DNA of 55,235 nucleotides. Origin: Auritidibacter sp. Marseille-P8566 (GTDB lineage: Bacteria > Actinomycetota > Actinomycetes > Actinomycetales > Microbacteriaceae). Under the pieces are notes generated by a model, which saw only the letters and a program-made list of their open reading frames with translations, was not told the DNA's origin and did not search any database. Numbering within the stretch: the stretch's first letter is position 1; each line of letters starts with the position of its first letter. Shown here piece by piece: positions 1 through 11,591 of the stretch. The translations under genes and the position numbers were made by a program. Where the stretch lies: contig CAMAQN010000001.1 in assembly GCA_945860535.1 (NCBI GenBank), positions 1 through 55,235 on the forward strand. The letters are read 5' to 3'.

Positions 1-997
1 CGCTTCTAGAAAGCGCACACTGGTTGAGCACGGTTTCCGACTGCCTTCTGCGTTGGATAATAGGCCTCTGAGGTTTGAGGAATTCTTGGAGCGAACCGGA
101 CAAACTCTTTATCTATCCGCTACGCCTGGAAAGTATGAGCTTGCTAAGGCCGACGGGGTAGTGGAGCAGATAATCCGCCCAACCGGCCTTATTGATCCAC
201 AGATAGTCGTCAAGCCATCTAAAGGTCAAATTGATGACCTATTAGAGGAAATCAAGCTTCGTAGCGAACGCAATGAGCGCGTCCTGGTGACCACCCTTAC
301 CAAGCGTCTGGCAGAAGAGGTGACTGACTACTTCACAGAGATGGGCATCAAGGTCCGATACCTACACTCCGACGTTGACACCTTGCGACGAGTTGAGCTA
401 CTTCGAGAACTCAGACAGGGCATCTTCGATGTGTTGGTTGGTATCAACCTTTTGCGAGAGGGCCTGGACCTTCCGGAAGTATCGCTGGTTGCAATCCTCG
501 ACGCGGACAAAGAAGGCTTCCTGAGGTCAGCCACCTCGCTGATTCAGACCATTGGTCGAGCAGCACGTAACATCAATGGTGAAGTGCACATGTATGCCGA
601 TCGAGTTACAGATTCGATGGCAAAGGCGATCGATGAGACCAACCGCAGGCGTGAGAAGCAGGTTGCCTACAACCTCGCAAACGGCATTGACCCGACCCCA
701 CTTCGCAAGAAGATTGCGGATATCACCGATCAGCTGATGCGCGAAGAAGTAGACACCGCCCAGCTGATTGAGGAACTCAAACGAGAACCAAAACGCAAAT
801 CCAGCGTTCCGATGCGAGGACGCCCGAACATTGGAGCTGCCGGCAAGGATGCGCTGCTATCAACCATTTTGGACCTCGACGCTCAGATGAAAGGTGCAGC
901 TTCGGAACTGCAGTTTGAACTTGCTGCCAGAATTCGCGATGAGATTTCCGAACTGAAGCGCGAGCTTAGGCAAATTGAGTCCGCTGGACACGCCTAA
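1..997 (+). CDS. uvrB: UvrABC system protein B, 3' part (5' end outside window)
   Basis: C-terminal half of the excinuclease damage-recognition helicase. The frame is open from the first bases of the window ([20 protein letters not shown] precedes the first in-frame ATG-like region), so the gene begins upstream and is not a short protein starting near base 53. Visible are the SATPGKYE helicase motif, the second RecA-like domain with [10 protein letters not shown] and the motif VI stretch QTIGRAARN, and a C-terminal UVR domain (about the last 45 residues, [13 protein letters not shown]) that contacts UvrC. UvrB is loaded on lesions by UvrA and then recruits UvrC for dual incision. uvrA follows after 9 bp and uvrC follows uvrA, so the full excinuclease is encoded here. 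The TAA stop codon at 995-997 also forms the first three bases of a candidate -10 element for uvrA. Confidence 0.97.
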   Translation, partial: ASRKRTLVEHGFRLPSALDNRPLRFEEFLERTGQTLYLSATPGKYELAKADGVVEQIIRPTGLIDPQIVVKPSKGQIDDLLEEIKLRSERNERVLVTTLTKRLAEEVTDYFTEMGIKVRYLHSDVDTLRRVELLRELRQGIFDVLVGINLLREGLDLPEVSLVAILDADKEGFLRSATSLIQTIGRAARNINGEVHMYADRVTDSMAKAIDETNRRREKQVAYNLANGIDPTPLRKKIADITDQLMREEVDTAQLIEELKREPKRKSSVPMRGRPNIGAAGKDALLSTILDLDAQMKGAASELQFELAARIRDEISELKRELRQIESAGHA

Positions 998-1006
998 ACT
1001 TCTAGG
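995..1006 (+). promoter_or_regulatory. -10 element for leaderless uvrA transcript
   Basis: TAAACT at 995-1000 is followed by exactly six bases and the GTG start of uvrA at 1007. The first three bases of the hexamer are the uvrB stop codon. No purine-rich ribosome binding site has room between the genes. This matches the TANNNT-N6-start pattern seen at several other genes in the window. No good -35 box was found at 16-18 bp. Confidence 0.5.
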
Positions 1007-3856
1007 GTGAGTATTCAAACCCCAACCGGTGCCAAGCTATCCATCAAAGGCGCACGCGTCCATAATCTGAAGAATCTAAACCTTGAGATTCCAAGGGATG
1101 CTCTCATTGTCTTTACCGGCCTTTCTGGTTCCGGTAAGTCCTCTCTGGCCTTCGACACAATCTTCGCCGAGGGTCAAAGACGTTATGTTGAGTCACTAAG
1201 CGCTTACGCCAGGCAGTTTCTAGGTCAGGTTGATCGACCTGACGTCGACTTCATTGAGGGGCTCAGTCCTGCCGTCTCGATCGATCAAAAATCAACCAAT
1301 CGCAACCCGCGCTCAACTGTTGGAACCATCACAGAGATTCACGACTACCTCAGATTGCTCTGGGCTCGAATTGGAGTCCCACACTGCCACGTTTGTGGCG
1401 AGGTGATTTCAAAGCAGACCCCGCAGGCCATAGTCGATCAGCTACTTACCCTTGCCGAAGGAACCAGATTCCAGCTGCTGGCGCCAATCGTGCAGCAGAA
1501 AAAGGGTGAATTCCAGGACCTCTTTGCATCATTGCAGTCCCAGGGTTACGCCAGAGCCGTTGTGGATGGCGAGACCATCGTGCTCTCAGAGGCAAAGCCA
1601 TTGAAGAAGAGTTTCAAACACGACATCGCTGTTGTTATCGACCGACTGGCGATGAAGTCTGATGTGATTTCGCGACTTACGGACTCGGTTGAGACTGCGC
1701 TGAAACTTGCCGACGGTCGGGTGATTGTTGACTTTGTCGACGAAGGCACACAGCGCACATTCTCAGAGCGTCTTTCATGCCCAAATGAGCATGCAATCGC
1801 GCTTTCGGAGATTGAACCTCGAACCTTCAGCTTCAATGCGCCATTTGGATCTTGCCCGGCTTGTTCGGGTCTTGGCGTGAAGATGGCGGTTGACTCCCAG
1901 CTGGTGATTGGCGATGAGGGTGCCAGCATCAACGAGGGTGTATTGCTGCCTTGGTCGACCCAGGGTAAGGGTCTTTACAGCTACTTCACAAGGCTTTTGG
2001 ATGGTTTGACTCAAGACCTTGATTTCTCTCTGGACACTCCTTGGCAGGATCTTGCAGAGGAGGTCCAAGAGGCGATCTTGAACGGCAACGACTTTGAAGT
2101 TCAAGTTAAGTGGCGCTCGAAGTACGGTCGTGAAATGCGCTACACGTCTGGTTTTGAGGGAGTGCTTCCCTATGTCGAAAGACGCTATCTCGAAGCCGAC
2201 TCTGACTGGGCACGTGGTAAATGGTCCGAGTTTCTAAGGGAGATTCCGTGTCCTGAGTGTGACGGCTCCAGACTTCGTCCTGAGGTGTTGGCTGTGAAGG
2301 TCCACGAAAAATCGATTCACGATGTTGCAGCTATGAGCCTGAGGAATGCTCACGGGTTCTTCGAGACCATTGAGTTAACTGACCGTGAGGCAACAATTGC
2401 GGCTCAGGTTCTGCGTGAGATTAGAGCGAGACTCGACTTTCTGCTAGCAGTTGGCCTTGACTACTTATCACTTGAAAGAGCAGCCGGCTCACTCTCCGGT
2501 GGCGAGGCCCAGCGAATTCGCCTGGCCACGCAAATTGGTGCTGGTCTAACCGGCGTTCTTTACGTGTTGGATGAACCTTCGATTGGCCTGCACCAAAGAG
2601 ATAACCTGCGCCTAATCGAAACCTTGGTGAAGCTCAAGAACCTCGGCAACACCTTGATTGTTGTGGAACACGATGAAGACACCATCCGCACTGCAGATTG
2701 GTTAGTGGACATAGGCCCGGGTGCGGGTCTACACGGTGGCGAAGTTGTTCACTCTGGCAGCTATAAATCGCTATTAGAAAATAAGAAGTCGATTACCGGT
2801 GACTACCTAGCCGGACGTCTCAAGATCGAGACTCCAAAAAAGCGCAGGGCAATTGACCCAGAGCGCAAGATCAAGGTGGTTGGAGCTCGAGAGAACAACC
2901 TCCAGAATGTTGACGTTGAGTTCCCGCTGGGAGTAATGACCGCCATTACCGGAGTATCCGGTTCTGGCAAATCATCTCTGGTGAATGACGTGCTCTACGA
3001 AGTGCTTGCTAACAAGCTCAACGGTGCCAAAGGGGTTGCTGGAAAGCACACCCGGATTGAAGGTATTGAGCAACTCGACAAGGTTGTCCACGTTGACCAG
3101 GCACCGATTGGGCGCACCCCCAGATCTAACCCAGCTACCTACACCGGAGTTTTTGACCACGTTCGCAAGCTTTTTGCAGACACTCAGGAGTCAAAAGTTC
3201 GCGGATACCTGCAGGGTCGTTTCTCATTCAACGTCAAGGGCGGTAGATGTGAGACCTGTGCTGGTGATGGAACCATTCGCATTGAGATGAACTTCCTACC
3301 CGATGTTTATGTGATGTGTGAGGACTGCAAGGGCGCGCGGTATAACCGCGAGACACTGCAGGTTAAGTACAAAGGCAAATCGATCGGTGACGTGCTCAAT
3401 ATGCCGATCAGCGAGGCCGCTGATTTCTTCGCACCAATCAATTCCATCGCAAGGTATCTAAACACTTTGGTAGATGTCGGTTTGGGTTATGTGACTCTAG
3501 GTCAGAGCGCAACCACCCTTTCCGGTGGCGAAGCTCAGCGAGTGAAGTTGGCAACTGAGTTGCAGCGCAGGTCAACGGGTAAGACCATTTACGTGTTGGA
3601 TGAACCAACCACCGGTTTGCACTTTGAAGACGTTCGCAAGCTTTTGATTGTTCTTTCCGGCCTGGTTGAAAAGGGCAACACCGTGATTGTCATTGAGCAC
3701 AATCTCGATGTTATTAGGTGTTCGGACTGGGTAATTGACCTAGGTCCCGAGGGTGGCTCTGGCGGCGGTTTGGTTATTGCTGAGGGAACTCCAGAGGCTG
3801 TAGCGAAGGTAAAAAAGAGTCACACCGGAAAGTTCCTGGCGGAGATCCTGGGCTAA
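1007..3856 (+). CDS. uvrA: UvrABC system protein A (excinuclease ATPase)
   Basis: DNA damage-sensing ABC-type ATPase of nucleotide excision repair, cytosolic; the UvrA dimer loads UvrB at lesions. It is 949 residues, the normal family length. Two ABC modules are visible: Walker A GLSGSGKS at about residues 38-45 and GVSGSGKS near 648, with signature motifs LSGGEAQR near 496 and 837. Cysteine pairs for the zinc modules are present (CHVC near 126, CPAC and CPEC in the middle, CETC/CEDC near 745-775). The GTG start at 1007 lies 9 bp after uvrB. A -10 hexamer sits six bases upstream, so the gene may also be transcribed alone without a leader. uvrC begins 2 bp after the stop, so uvrA and uvrC are co-transcribed. 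Confidence 0.98.
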   Translation: MSIQTPTGAKLSIKGARVHNLKNLNLEIPRDALIVFTGLSGSGKSSLAFDTIFAEGQRRYVESLSAYARQFLGQVDRPDVDFIEGLSPAVSIDQKSTNRNPRSTVGTITEIHDYLRLLWARIGVPHCHVCGEVISKQTPQAIVDQLLTLAEGTRFQLLAPIVQQKKGEFQDLFASLQSQGYARAVVDGETIVLSEAKPLKKSFKHDIAVVIDRLAMKSDVISRLTDSVETALKLADGRVIVDFVDEGTQRTFSERLSCPNEHAIALSEIEPRTFSFNAPFGSCPACSGLGVKMAVDSQLVIGDEGASINEGVLLPWSTQGKGLYSYFTRLLDGLTQDLDFSLDTPWQDLAEEVQEAILNGNDFEVQVKWRSKYGREMRYTSGFEGVLPYVERRYLEADSDWARGKWSEFLREIPCPECDGSRLRPEVLAVKVHEKSIHDVAAMSLRNAHGFFETIELTDREATIAAQVLREIRARLDFLLAVGLDYLSLERAAGSLSGGEAQRIRLATQIGAGLTGVLYVLDEPSIGLHQRDNLRLIETLVKLKNLGNTLIVVEHDEDTIRTADWLVDIGPGAGLHGGEVVHSGSYKSLLENKKSITGDYLAGRLKIETPKKRRAIDPERKIKVVGARENNLQNVDVEFPLGVMTAITGVSGSGKSSLVNDVLYEVLANKLNGAKGVAGKHTRIEGIEQLDKVVHVDQAPIGRTPRSNPATYTGVFDHVRKLFADTQESKVRGYLQGRFSFNVKGGRCETCAGDGTIRIEMNFLPDVYVMCEDCKGARYNRETLQVKYKGKSIGDVLNMPISEAADFFAPINSIARYLNTLVDVGLGYVTLGQSATTLSGGEAQRVKLATELQRRSTGKTIYVLDEPTTGLHFEDVRKLLIVLSGLVEKGNTVIVIEHNLDVIRCSDWVIDLGPEGGSGGGLVIAEGTPEAVAKVKKSHTGKFLAEILG

Positions 3857-3858
3857 TA

Positions 3859-5706
3859 ATGGCCAACGACCTAGCTTTTCGGCCCTCAACCGGCGAGATA
3901 CCTACTGAACCAGGTGTCTATCGCTTTGTTGATGAGTCAGGTCGAGTTCTCTATGTCGGAAAAGCCAAGAATCTTCGGGCAAGACTAAGTAACTACTTCG
4001 GACCGCTCTCGTCGCTTCACGAACGCACCCAGCGTATGCTGCTGGCCGCCAGAGACGTGAAGTGGACAATTGTTCCAAGTGAGTATGAAGCGCTGCAGCT
4101 GGAATTTATGTGGATCAAAGAATTCGATCCACCGTTCAACGTTCGCTTCAAAGACGATAAGAGCTATCCCTACCTAGCCATCACGGTTAGCGATGCGGTT
4201 CCAAGGGCATTCATTACCCGGAATAGAGAGATCAAAGGTGCTCGCGTCTTAGGACCCTACACGCAGGCCTGGGCGATACGAGAGACGTTGGATAACTTGC
4301 TCAAGGTTTATCCGGTTCGCAGCTGCACCGCTGGCATCTTCCAGGCAGCAAAGCGACAGAATCGTCCGTGCCTGCTTGCTGACATCGGTAAGTGCTCGGC
4401 ACCTTGTGTTGATCGCATAAGTCAACCCGATCACAAGGCGCTGGCGAAAAGACTCGGAGACTTTTTGGCAAGTGGCGACGAGAGCTATATCAAAGAGCTC
4501 AGCACGCGCATGAAAAAGGCTTCTGAAGATCAAAACTACGAGCTCGCCGCACAGCTGAGAGACGATGTCTTCGCCTTAGAAAAAGTTCTTGAGAAAAGCA
4601 CTTTAGTCTTCGATGACAAAACTGACGCCGACCTAATCAGTATTGCCAGGGACGAGCTCAGCGCTGCGGTTTCGGTCTTCTTCATTCGTGGTGGTCGCAT
4701 TCGAGGTAATCGCTCAATGGTGGTCGACCTTGAGCTTGACCGCAGCAACTCCGAGCTAATGGAATACGTAATTCAAGAGCTCTACACACCATCTAAATCC
4801 AGCCAGCACCTCGAGGTGCCCAAGCAGCTTTTGGTAAGCACAAAGCCGAATGACGCAAAAGAGCTCGAGCGTTGGCTGGGCGAGCTGCGCGGTTCAAAGG
4901 TCGAGGTGCTAAACCCGACCAGGGGAGATAAGGCGAAGCTCCTTGAGACTGCTGGCACCAATGCCAATCACGCCCTAAGTAGCTACAAACTCAAGCGATC
5001 AGCCGATTTCACAGCCAGGGCAGATGCACTCTCGGGAATCCAGCGCAGCCTGAGGCTGAAAAATGCTCCACTTCGAATCGAGTGCTATGACATCTCGCAC
5101 CTTGGAGGCACTGGCACCATTGGCTCGATGGTGGTGTTCGAGGATGGCCTTCCAAAGAAAGATCAGTACCGTCGCTTCAACCTAGAAACCGCGGACGATA
5201 CCGAATCTATCTACCAGGTACTAATGCGCAGATTGAAGTATCTTGCCCAAGATGATCAGGGGGAGAAGTTCAGCTATCGACCATCCTTGATGCTCATCGA
5301 CGGTGGTCTCCCGCAGCGCAACGCAGCCATTCGAGCGATTCAGGACTCAGGTGTTGAGGGCATCACAATCGCAACTTTGGCAAAGCGACTAGAGGAGATC
5401 TACATAGACGGCGATGATTTCCCGCTGATCCTTCCTAGAACCAGCGAGGAACTGTTCTTGCTGCAGCGGATCCGTGATGAGGCTCACCGCTTTGCGATTA
5501 CCGCGCAGCGGGCATCCAGGTCAAAATCCATATCAAGTCAACTACTTGAAATCGATGGCCTAGGGGAGCGCAGAGCAAGATTGCTGCTTCGCAAATTTGG
5601 GTCATTGAAGCGAATCAAATTGGCAAGCGTTGAGGAGATCTCATTGCTTCCGGGATTTGGTCCGAAAATTGCCGAAATTGTCTTTAAAGCTCTCAGCGAT
5701 TCTTGA
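3859..5706 (+). CDS. uvrC: UvrABC system protein C (excinuclease nuclease subunit)
   Basis: Nuclease subunit that makes the 3' and 5' incisions around a UvrB-bound lesion. It has 615 residues, typical for the family. Domains in order: N-terminal GIY-YIG nuclease (GVYRFV...VLYVGKAKNLRARL, residues about 18-48), a cysteine-containing middle region, a UVR domain that binds UvrB (YELAAQLRDDV, near 225), the RNase H-like second nuclease domain (ECYDISHLGGTGTIGSMV, near 410-430, with its conserved acidic residues), and a C-terminal helix-hairpin-helix pair (LLEIDGLGERRARLLL and LPGFGPKIAE, about 560-610). The ATG lies 2 bp after the uvrA stop. It is followed by 63 bp of noncoding DNA before rapZ, the first real break in this operon. 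Confidence 0.98.
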   Translation: MANDLAFRPSTGEIPTEPGVYRFVDESGRVLYVGKAKNLRARLSNYFGPLSSLHERTQRMLLAARDVKWTIVPSEYEALQLEFMWIKEFDPPFNVRFKDDKSYPYLAITVSDAVPRAFITRNREIKGARVLGPYTQAWAIRETLDNLLKVYPVRSCTAGIFQAAKRQNRPCLLADIGKCSAPCVDRISQPDHKALAKRLGDFLASGDESYIKELSTRMKKASEDQNYELAAQLRDDVFALEKVLEKSTLVFDDKTDADLISIARDELSAAVSVFFIRGGRIRGNRSMVVDLELDRSNSELMEYVIQELYTPSKSSQHLEVPKQLLVSTKPNDAKELERWLGELRGSKVEVLNPTRGDKAKLLETAGTNANHALSSYKLKRSADFTARADALSGIQRSLRLKNAPLRIECYDISHLGGTGTIGSMVVFEDGLPKKDQYRRFNLETADDTESIYQVLMRRLKYLAQDDQGEKFSYRPSLMLIDGGLPQRNAAIRAIQDSGVEGITIATLAKRLEEIYIDGDDFPLILPRTSEELFLLQRIRDEAHRFAITAQRASRSKSISSQLLEIDGLGERRARLLLRKFGSLKRIKLASVEEISLLPGFGPKIAEIVFKALSDS

Positions 5707-5737
5707 ATTGTTATCCCACGCGACACGCCGAAGCACT

Positions 5738-5769
5738 AACCTTGGGTAGCGCATAAATCAAGGGGTGAC
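5738..5769 (+). promoter_or_regulatory. Candidate promoter -10 and ribosome binding site for rapZ-whiA
   Basis: The 63 bp between uvrC and rapZ contain TAACCT near 5738, a plausible -10 hexamer, and AAGGGG about four bases before the rapZ ATG, a clear ribosome binding site. This is the only break between uvrC and whiA, so it probably starts the rapZ-whiA transcript. No convincing -35 box was found. Confidence 0.35.
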
Positions 5770-6642
5770 ATGGAGACGACACGCAAGCCGGAGCTGCTGA
5801 TCGTAACCGGCATGTCGGGCGCAGGTCGATCCACCGTTGGTAACGCTTTAGAGGATCAGGGATGGTATGTCATCGACAACCTTCCACCGCAGTTACTCGG
5901 CCCAATTTCCGACCTCTTCGCACTGAGCAAAGCCAATCTTCCGCGCATTGCGGTCATCATCGATGTTCGCGGCGGTGAGTTCTTCAACGAGCTAATCGGC
6001 AACATCGAACAGCTGCGGACCAGAGAGGTTAACGTTCAGTTGCTTTTCCTTGAGGCGAACGATGGAGCGCTTGTCAAGCGCTTTGAAGCTGTTCGCAGAC
6101 CGCACCCACTTCAGGGCGAGGGCACCATCATTGACGGCATTGCTGCCGAGCGCCTAGAGCTGCTAGCGCTTCGTGAAATGGCTGACATTGTTTTTGACAC
6201 AACCGAGTTGAATGTTCACCAACTTACAAATCGTGTTGCCGAAGCATTTGCTACCAACGCGAAGGGCCTAAAGGTCAACGTGATGAGCTTTGGATTCAAA
6301 TACGGAATTCCAACCGACGCCGATTTGGTGGCCGATGCCAGATTCATTCCTAACCCGCACTGGCAAGACGAGCTTCGTGCCATGACCGGGAACGACGCAC
6401 CGGTTGCCGATTACGTCTTGGCACAGCCAGGTGTCCAGGATTTCATCACCAACTACGTGGCCGTTCTAAGAACCACCTTGGCCGGCTACAGAACCGAGAA
6501 CAAGCGCTTTGCGACCATCGCAATTGGCTGCACCGGAGGTAAGCACCGCTCAGTTGCAATTGCTAACCGAATTGCCGAAATCCTTTCGGATGAGGCCGAC
6601 GTAAGAATCTCGGTCAAGCACCGAGATTTGGGTAGAGAGTAA
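5770..6642 (+). CDS. rapZ: RapZ/YvcJ-family nucleotide-binding protein
   Basis: P-loop protein of the RapZ (YvcJ) family. In enterobacteria RapZ is an RNase adaptor controlling glmS mRNA. In Gram-positives the family binds and hydrolyses nucleotides, and its role is less clear, so no detailed function is claimed. Visible are the Walker A variant GMSGAGRS (residues 14-21), the family motif YVIDNLPPQLL near 33-43, and the C-terminal GCTGGKHRSV near 253-262. Length is 290 residues, normal for the family. A ribosome binding site AAGGGG precedes the ATG. whiA begins 3 bp after the stop. In most actinobacteria a yvcK (CuvA/GlmR) gene separates rapZ and whiA; here it is missing. Confidence 0.95.
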   Translation: METTRKPELLIVTGMSGAGRSTVGNALEDQGWYVIDNLPPQLLGPISDLFALSKANLPRIAVIIDVRGGEFFNELIGNIEQLRTREVNVQLLFLEANDGALVKRFEAVRRPHPLQGEGTIIDGIAAERLELLALREMADIVFDTTELNVHQLTNRVAEAFATNAKGLKVNVMSFGFKYGIPTDADLVADARFIPNPHWQDELRAMTGNDAPVADYVLAQPGVQDFITNYVAVLRTTLAGYRTENKRFATIAIGCTGGKHRSVAIANRIAEILSDEADVRISVKHRDLGRE

Positions 6643-6645
6643 AAG

Positions 6646-7626
6646 ATGGCACTAACTCAAGAAATCAAAGAAGAGCTTGCCCGCACTCCACTTGGTAAGG
6701 GTTTGGAGCGAGCGGCTGAGCTAGCTACCATTTTGCGCTTCTGTGGCGGACTGCACCTGATTTCTGGCCGCATAGCGATTGAAGTAGAGCTCGACAGTGC
6801 GGCCCTTGCTAGACGCATGTCTAGAGCAATCCTGGAGCTCTATGGAATCCACTCTGAGCTATCGGTTGTATCGGCTGGAGGATTGCGCAAGCACAGCGGT
6901 TACCAGATTCGCGTCCTGAAAGATGGAGAGCTACTGGCTCGCCAAACCGGCCTTATTGACAACCGTGGCCGACCCGTCCGCGGCCTACCAGCAACTTTGG
7001 TGAGCTCAACCATGGACGAAGCTCGCGCAATTATGCGCGGAGCCTTCTTGGCTCACGGCACACTTACCGATCCAGGTAGAAGCACATCGCTTGAGATCAC
7101 GGCGCCTGGAAATGAATCCGCAATGGCGTTGGTCGGAGTTGCAAGACGTCTTGGAGTAAGTGCAAAGGCGCGCGAGGTTAGAAACGTTTACCGCGTGGTT
7201 ATTCGCGATGGCGAGGGCATTACCGAAGTTCTGAAGCAAATGGGCTGTACCGACCAGGTTGTGAAGTGGGAAGAGCTGCGCAACCGTCGCGAGGTCAGGG
7301 GAGCTGCGAATCGTCTAGCCAACTTTGATGATGCAAACCTACGACGGAGCGCTCAGGCCGCCGTTGCTGCTGGAGCTCGCGTCCAGCGTGCGCTTGAGAT
7401 TTTGGGCCCAGATGCACCGCAACACCTCAAATACGCGGGTGAACTTCGCCTTCAGCATCGCGATGCATCGCTTGATGAACTGGGTCGTTTGGCAGATCCA
7501 CCGATGACTAAAGACGCCATCGCCGGCAGAATTCGCCGCCTATTGGCTACCGCCGATCGAAAAGCTCAGGATTTGGGAATTCCAGATACCGAGAGTGCGA
7601 TTACAGATTTATTGGATGAAAACTAA
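6646..7626 (+). CDS. whiA: DNA-binding protein WhiA
   Basis: WhiA-family protein, a homing-endonuclease-like fold fused to a helix-turn-helix. In Streptomyces it controls sporulation septation with WhiB; in non-sporulating bacteria it affects cell division and chromosome segregation. The protein has 326 residues. It shows the N-terminal WhiA domain ([20 protein letters not shown]), the LAGLIDADG-like central part (about 95-190, [13 protein letters not shown]) and a C-terminal DNA-binding region ([21 protein letters not shown], near 275-295). The ATG at 6646 is 3 bp downstream of rapZ, so the two are co-transcribed. sod follows 10 bp downstream with its own strong ribosome binding site. Confidence 0.96.
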   Translation: MALTQEIKEELARTPLGKGLERAAELATILRFCGGLHLISGRIAIEVELDSAALARRMSRAILELYGIHSELSVVSAGGLRKHSGYQIRVLKDGELLARQTGLIDNRGRPVRGLPATLVSSTMDEARAIMRGAFLAHGTLTDPGRSTSLEITAPGNESAMALVGVARRLGVSAKAREVRNVYRVVIRDGEGITEVLKQMGCTDQVVKWEELRNRREVRGAANRLANFDDANLRRSAQAAVAAGARVQRALEILGPDAPQHLKYAGELRLQHRDASLDELGRLADPPMTKDAIAGRIRRLLATADRKAQDLGIPDTESAITDLLDEN

Positions 7627-7636
7627 GGAGCACGAA

Positions 7637-9319
<1,683 letters not shown>

Positions 9320-9320
<1 letters not shown>

Positions 9321-10528
9321 TGCTGCGCAGTCTCGATAACGCCGGAAATCTTGCCGGTAAGCGTGTAATTCTTCGCTGTGATCTAAACGTCCCATTGAAG
9401 GACGGCGTTATTACTGACGATGGCCGTATTCGTGCATCCGTGCCAACCATCAAGCGATTGATTGCGGCCGGAGCTCGAATTGCCATCTGCTCTCACCTTG
9501 GACGCCCAGAGGGCGCACCGGATGCAAAGTACTCCTTAGCTCCGGTGGCCGCTCGGTTAGAAGAGCTACTCGGACAGCCAGTGGTATTCGCTGAGGACAC
9601 CGTTGGCATGCAGGCAGTGGCTGCCATGAAGGTGCTAGAAGACGGCGGTGTTTGCCTACTTGAGAACCTCAGGTTCAACCCAGGCGAAGCCTCCAAGGAC
9701 GCTTCAGAGCGTAATGCTTTCGCTCAAGAGCTTGCCGAACTGGGAGACCTTTTGGTTTCCGATGGTTTCGGTGTTGTGCACCGCAAGCAGGCCAGCGTTT
9801 ACGAACTAGCTGAGCTTCTGCCAAGCTACGCAGGCGATCTAATTGCTACCGAGCTAGAAGTACTCAAGCAGCTAACCGAGTCACCAACGCGCCCTTACAC
9901 CGTGGTTTTGGGCGGATCTAAGGTTTCCGACAAGCTCGGGGTGCTTGGACACCTACTGCCAAAGGTTGACCGACTGGTCATTGGCGGTGGAATGGTCTTC
10001 ACCGTCCTGGCCGCCCTTGGCCACAAGGTAGGTAAGAGCCTTTTAGAGGCTGATCAGATTGAAACTGTGAAGACCTTCCTTAGCCAAGCTAAAGAGCTGG
10101 GCGTTGAGGTGGTCTTGCCAACCGATATCGTCGTAGCTTCCAGCTTCGCGCCAGACGCTCAGTTTGAGACGGTCCCGGCAGATGCAATTGAGGGTTCCAG
10201 CTTTGGTGAGAATGGGCTAGGCCTGGACATTGGACCGGAGTCCGCAAAGGCCTTCGCTGAAGCTGTTAGCTCCTCGGCTACCGTGTTCTGGAATGGCCCA
10301 ATGGGAGTATTTGAGTTTGCTAACTTCGCGCACGGCACCAAGGCAGTTGCTCAAGCACTCACCGAAGTTCAAGGCCTTGCTGTAGTTGGCGGGGGAGATT
10401 CAGCTGCTGCTGTTCGAGCACTTGGGTTTGACGAGTCGGCATTTGGACACATTTCAACAGGTGGTGGAGCATCGCTTGAGTATCTTGAAGGAAAAGTTTT
10501 ACCTGGACTGGAGGTCCTAAATGACTAA
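9320..10528 (+). CDS. pgk: Phosphoglycerate kinase
   Basis: Transfers phosphate from 1,3-bisphosphoglycerate to ADP, giving ATP and 3-phosphoglycerate. It has 402 residues, standard length. Family blocks are present: RVILRCDLNVPL near the N-terminus with the conserved Arg and Asp, ICSHLGRPEG, LLENLRFNPGE, DGFGVVHRKQASVYE, VVLGGSKVSDKLGVL near 190 and the nucleotide-binding C-terminal block WNGPMGVFE followed by GGGDSAAAV and STGGGASLEYLEG. The ATG overlaps the gap stop by one base and the C-terminus overlaps tpiA by 8 bp. A GGGGGAG motif lies at 10391-10397. Confidence 0.98.
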
Positions 10529-11303
10529 GCGCACACCGCTGATTGCCGGCAACTGGAAAATGAATCTGGATCACATGCAGGCGATTGCTTTGATCCAGAA
10601 GCTTTGCTGGACACTAAACGATGCAGATCACGATTACAGTGCGGTTGAGGTTGCGGTGTTCCCACCCTTCACCGACCTAAGAAGCGCACAGACCCTCATC
10701 GATGCAGAGAAGTTTGAGATCTCACTTGGCGCTCAAGACATTTCTCGGCACGATTCTGGTGCTTTTACCGGCGAAGTTTCCGGAGCTTTCTTGGCAAAGC
10801 TTGCTTGCAAGTTCGTTCTCATTGGACACAGTGAGCGTCGTCAAAACCACAGTGAGAGCGACGGAGTTGTGCAAGCTAAAGTTGCCGCTGCCTGGAAGCA
10901 TGGCCTTGTCCCGATCATTTGCGTCGGCGAGACCTTAGAAGAACTTGAGACTCAGGGACAGAGTGCTGTGCCGGTGGCACAGGCAATTGCTGCGCTCTCT
11001 GGTCACGAAACCCTTGGTGAGTTTGTTATTGCTTATGAGCCAGTCTGGGCGATTGGCACTGGGAAGGTAGCAACACCGCAGGAGGCCGAGGATGTATCTA
11101 AGGCCATCCGCAAGGCGATTACCGACAACTTCGGTGCAGAAAGCGGCCAGAGCCGAATTCTCTATGGTGGTTCAGTAAAGGCCAACAATGTGGCTGGTTT
11201 CCTTGCATCTGGCGAGGTTGACGGAGTTTTGGTTGGCGGTGCCAGCTTGGATGCAGAAGAATTTGCAGGCATTTCGCGCTTTCAGAAGCACATAGTTCTA
11301 TAA
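10521..11303 (+). CDS. tpiA: Triosephosphate isomerase
   Basis: Interconverts dihydroxyacetone phosphate and glyceraldehyde 3-phosphate. It has 260 residues, typical for actinobacteria. Active-site elements are all visible: Asn and Lys in GNWKMN near residue 11, the electrophilic His in LIGHSERRQ near 98-100, the catalytic Glu in AYEPVWAIGTGK near 172, and the phosphate-binding LYGGSVKANN near 213 and GVLVGGASL near 236. The start overlaps pgk by 8 bp, implying translational coupling. After the stop 38 bp separate it from secG. Confidence 0.98.
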   Translation: MTKRTPLIAGNWKMNLDHMQAIALIQKLCWTLNDADHDYSAVEVAVFPPFTDLRSAQTLIDAEKFEISLGAQDISRHDSGAFTGEVSGAFLAKLACKFVLIGHSERRQNHSESDGVVQAKVAAAWKHGLVPIICVGETLEELETQGQSAVPVAQAIAALSGHETLGEFVIAYEPVWAIGTGKVATPQEAEDVSKAIRKAITDNFGAESGQSRILYGGSVKANNVAGFLASGEVDGVLVGGASLDAEEFAGISRFQKHIVL

Positions 11304-11304
11304 T

Positions 11305-11341
11305 TTGACAGGCGTTTTATACGCAAACCTAAGGAATCCTC
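11305..11341 (+). promoter_or_regulatory. Short leader of secG with TTGACA box and AAGGA ribosome binding site
   Basis: Between tpiA and secG lie a perfect TTGACA (11305-11310), a small GCG/CGC hairpin around TTTTATA, and AAGGA at 11331-11335, six bases before the secG ATG. TAAGGA at 11330 could serve as a -10 with a 19-bp spacer, but the same bases are a good ribosome binding site. An internal promoter is therefore possible but not certain. Confidence 0.35.
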
Positions 11342-11590
11342 ATGGCTGTTCTACAAACCGCACTTTTGGTGCTGCTGGCAATCACCAGCGTGCTGCTGAT
11401 CTTGCTCATCCTGCTACACAAGGGTCGTGGTGGCGGTGTAGCGGACATGTTTGGTGGCGGAATGTCATCCACTATGAGCTCCTCAGGCGTTGCAGAGCGC
11501 AACCTCAACCGAATCACAATCGTGCTTGGCTTGATCTGGGTTGTCGTAATCATCGTTCTTGGACTATTCACCAGATTTGAGTGGGTATAA
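11342..11590 (+). CDS. secG: Preprotein translocase subunit SecG
   Basis: Small membrane subunit of the SecYEG translocon. It has 82 residues with two hydrophobic helices (about residues 2-24 and 58-77) separated by a Gly-rich loop KGRGGGVADMFGGGMSS, the hallmark of SecG. AAGGA lies six bases before the ATG. Its position between tpiA and the RbpA-like gene is conserved in many actinobacteria. The next gene starts one base after the stop. Confidence 0.96.
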   Translation: MAVLQTALLVLLAITSVLLILLILLHKGRGGGVADMFGGGMSSTMSSSGVAERNLNRITIVLGLIWVVVIIVLGLFTRFEWV

Positions 11591-11591
11591 A

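Noticed and set aside
972-1000. PafBC-type (RecA-NDp) promoter TTGTCRGTG-N8-TANNNT before uvrA
   Set aside because: The TANNNT element is present, but the nine bases at the right distance match only about half of the upstream consensus.
1546-2104. Long antisense open frames inside uvrA (and similar ones in uvrC, zwf, pgi, tkt, phrB and ctaA)
   Set aside because: They lie fully inside well-supported genes, have no recognisable domain or initiation signal, and arise from codon bias in the opposite strand.
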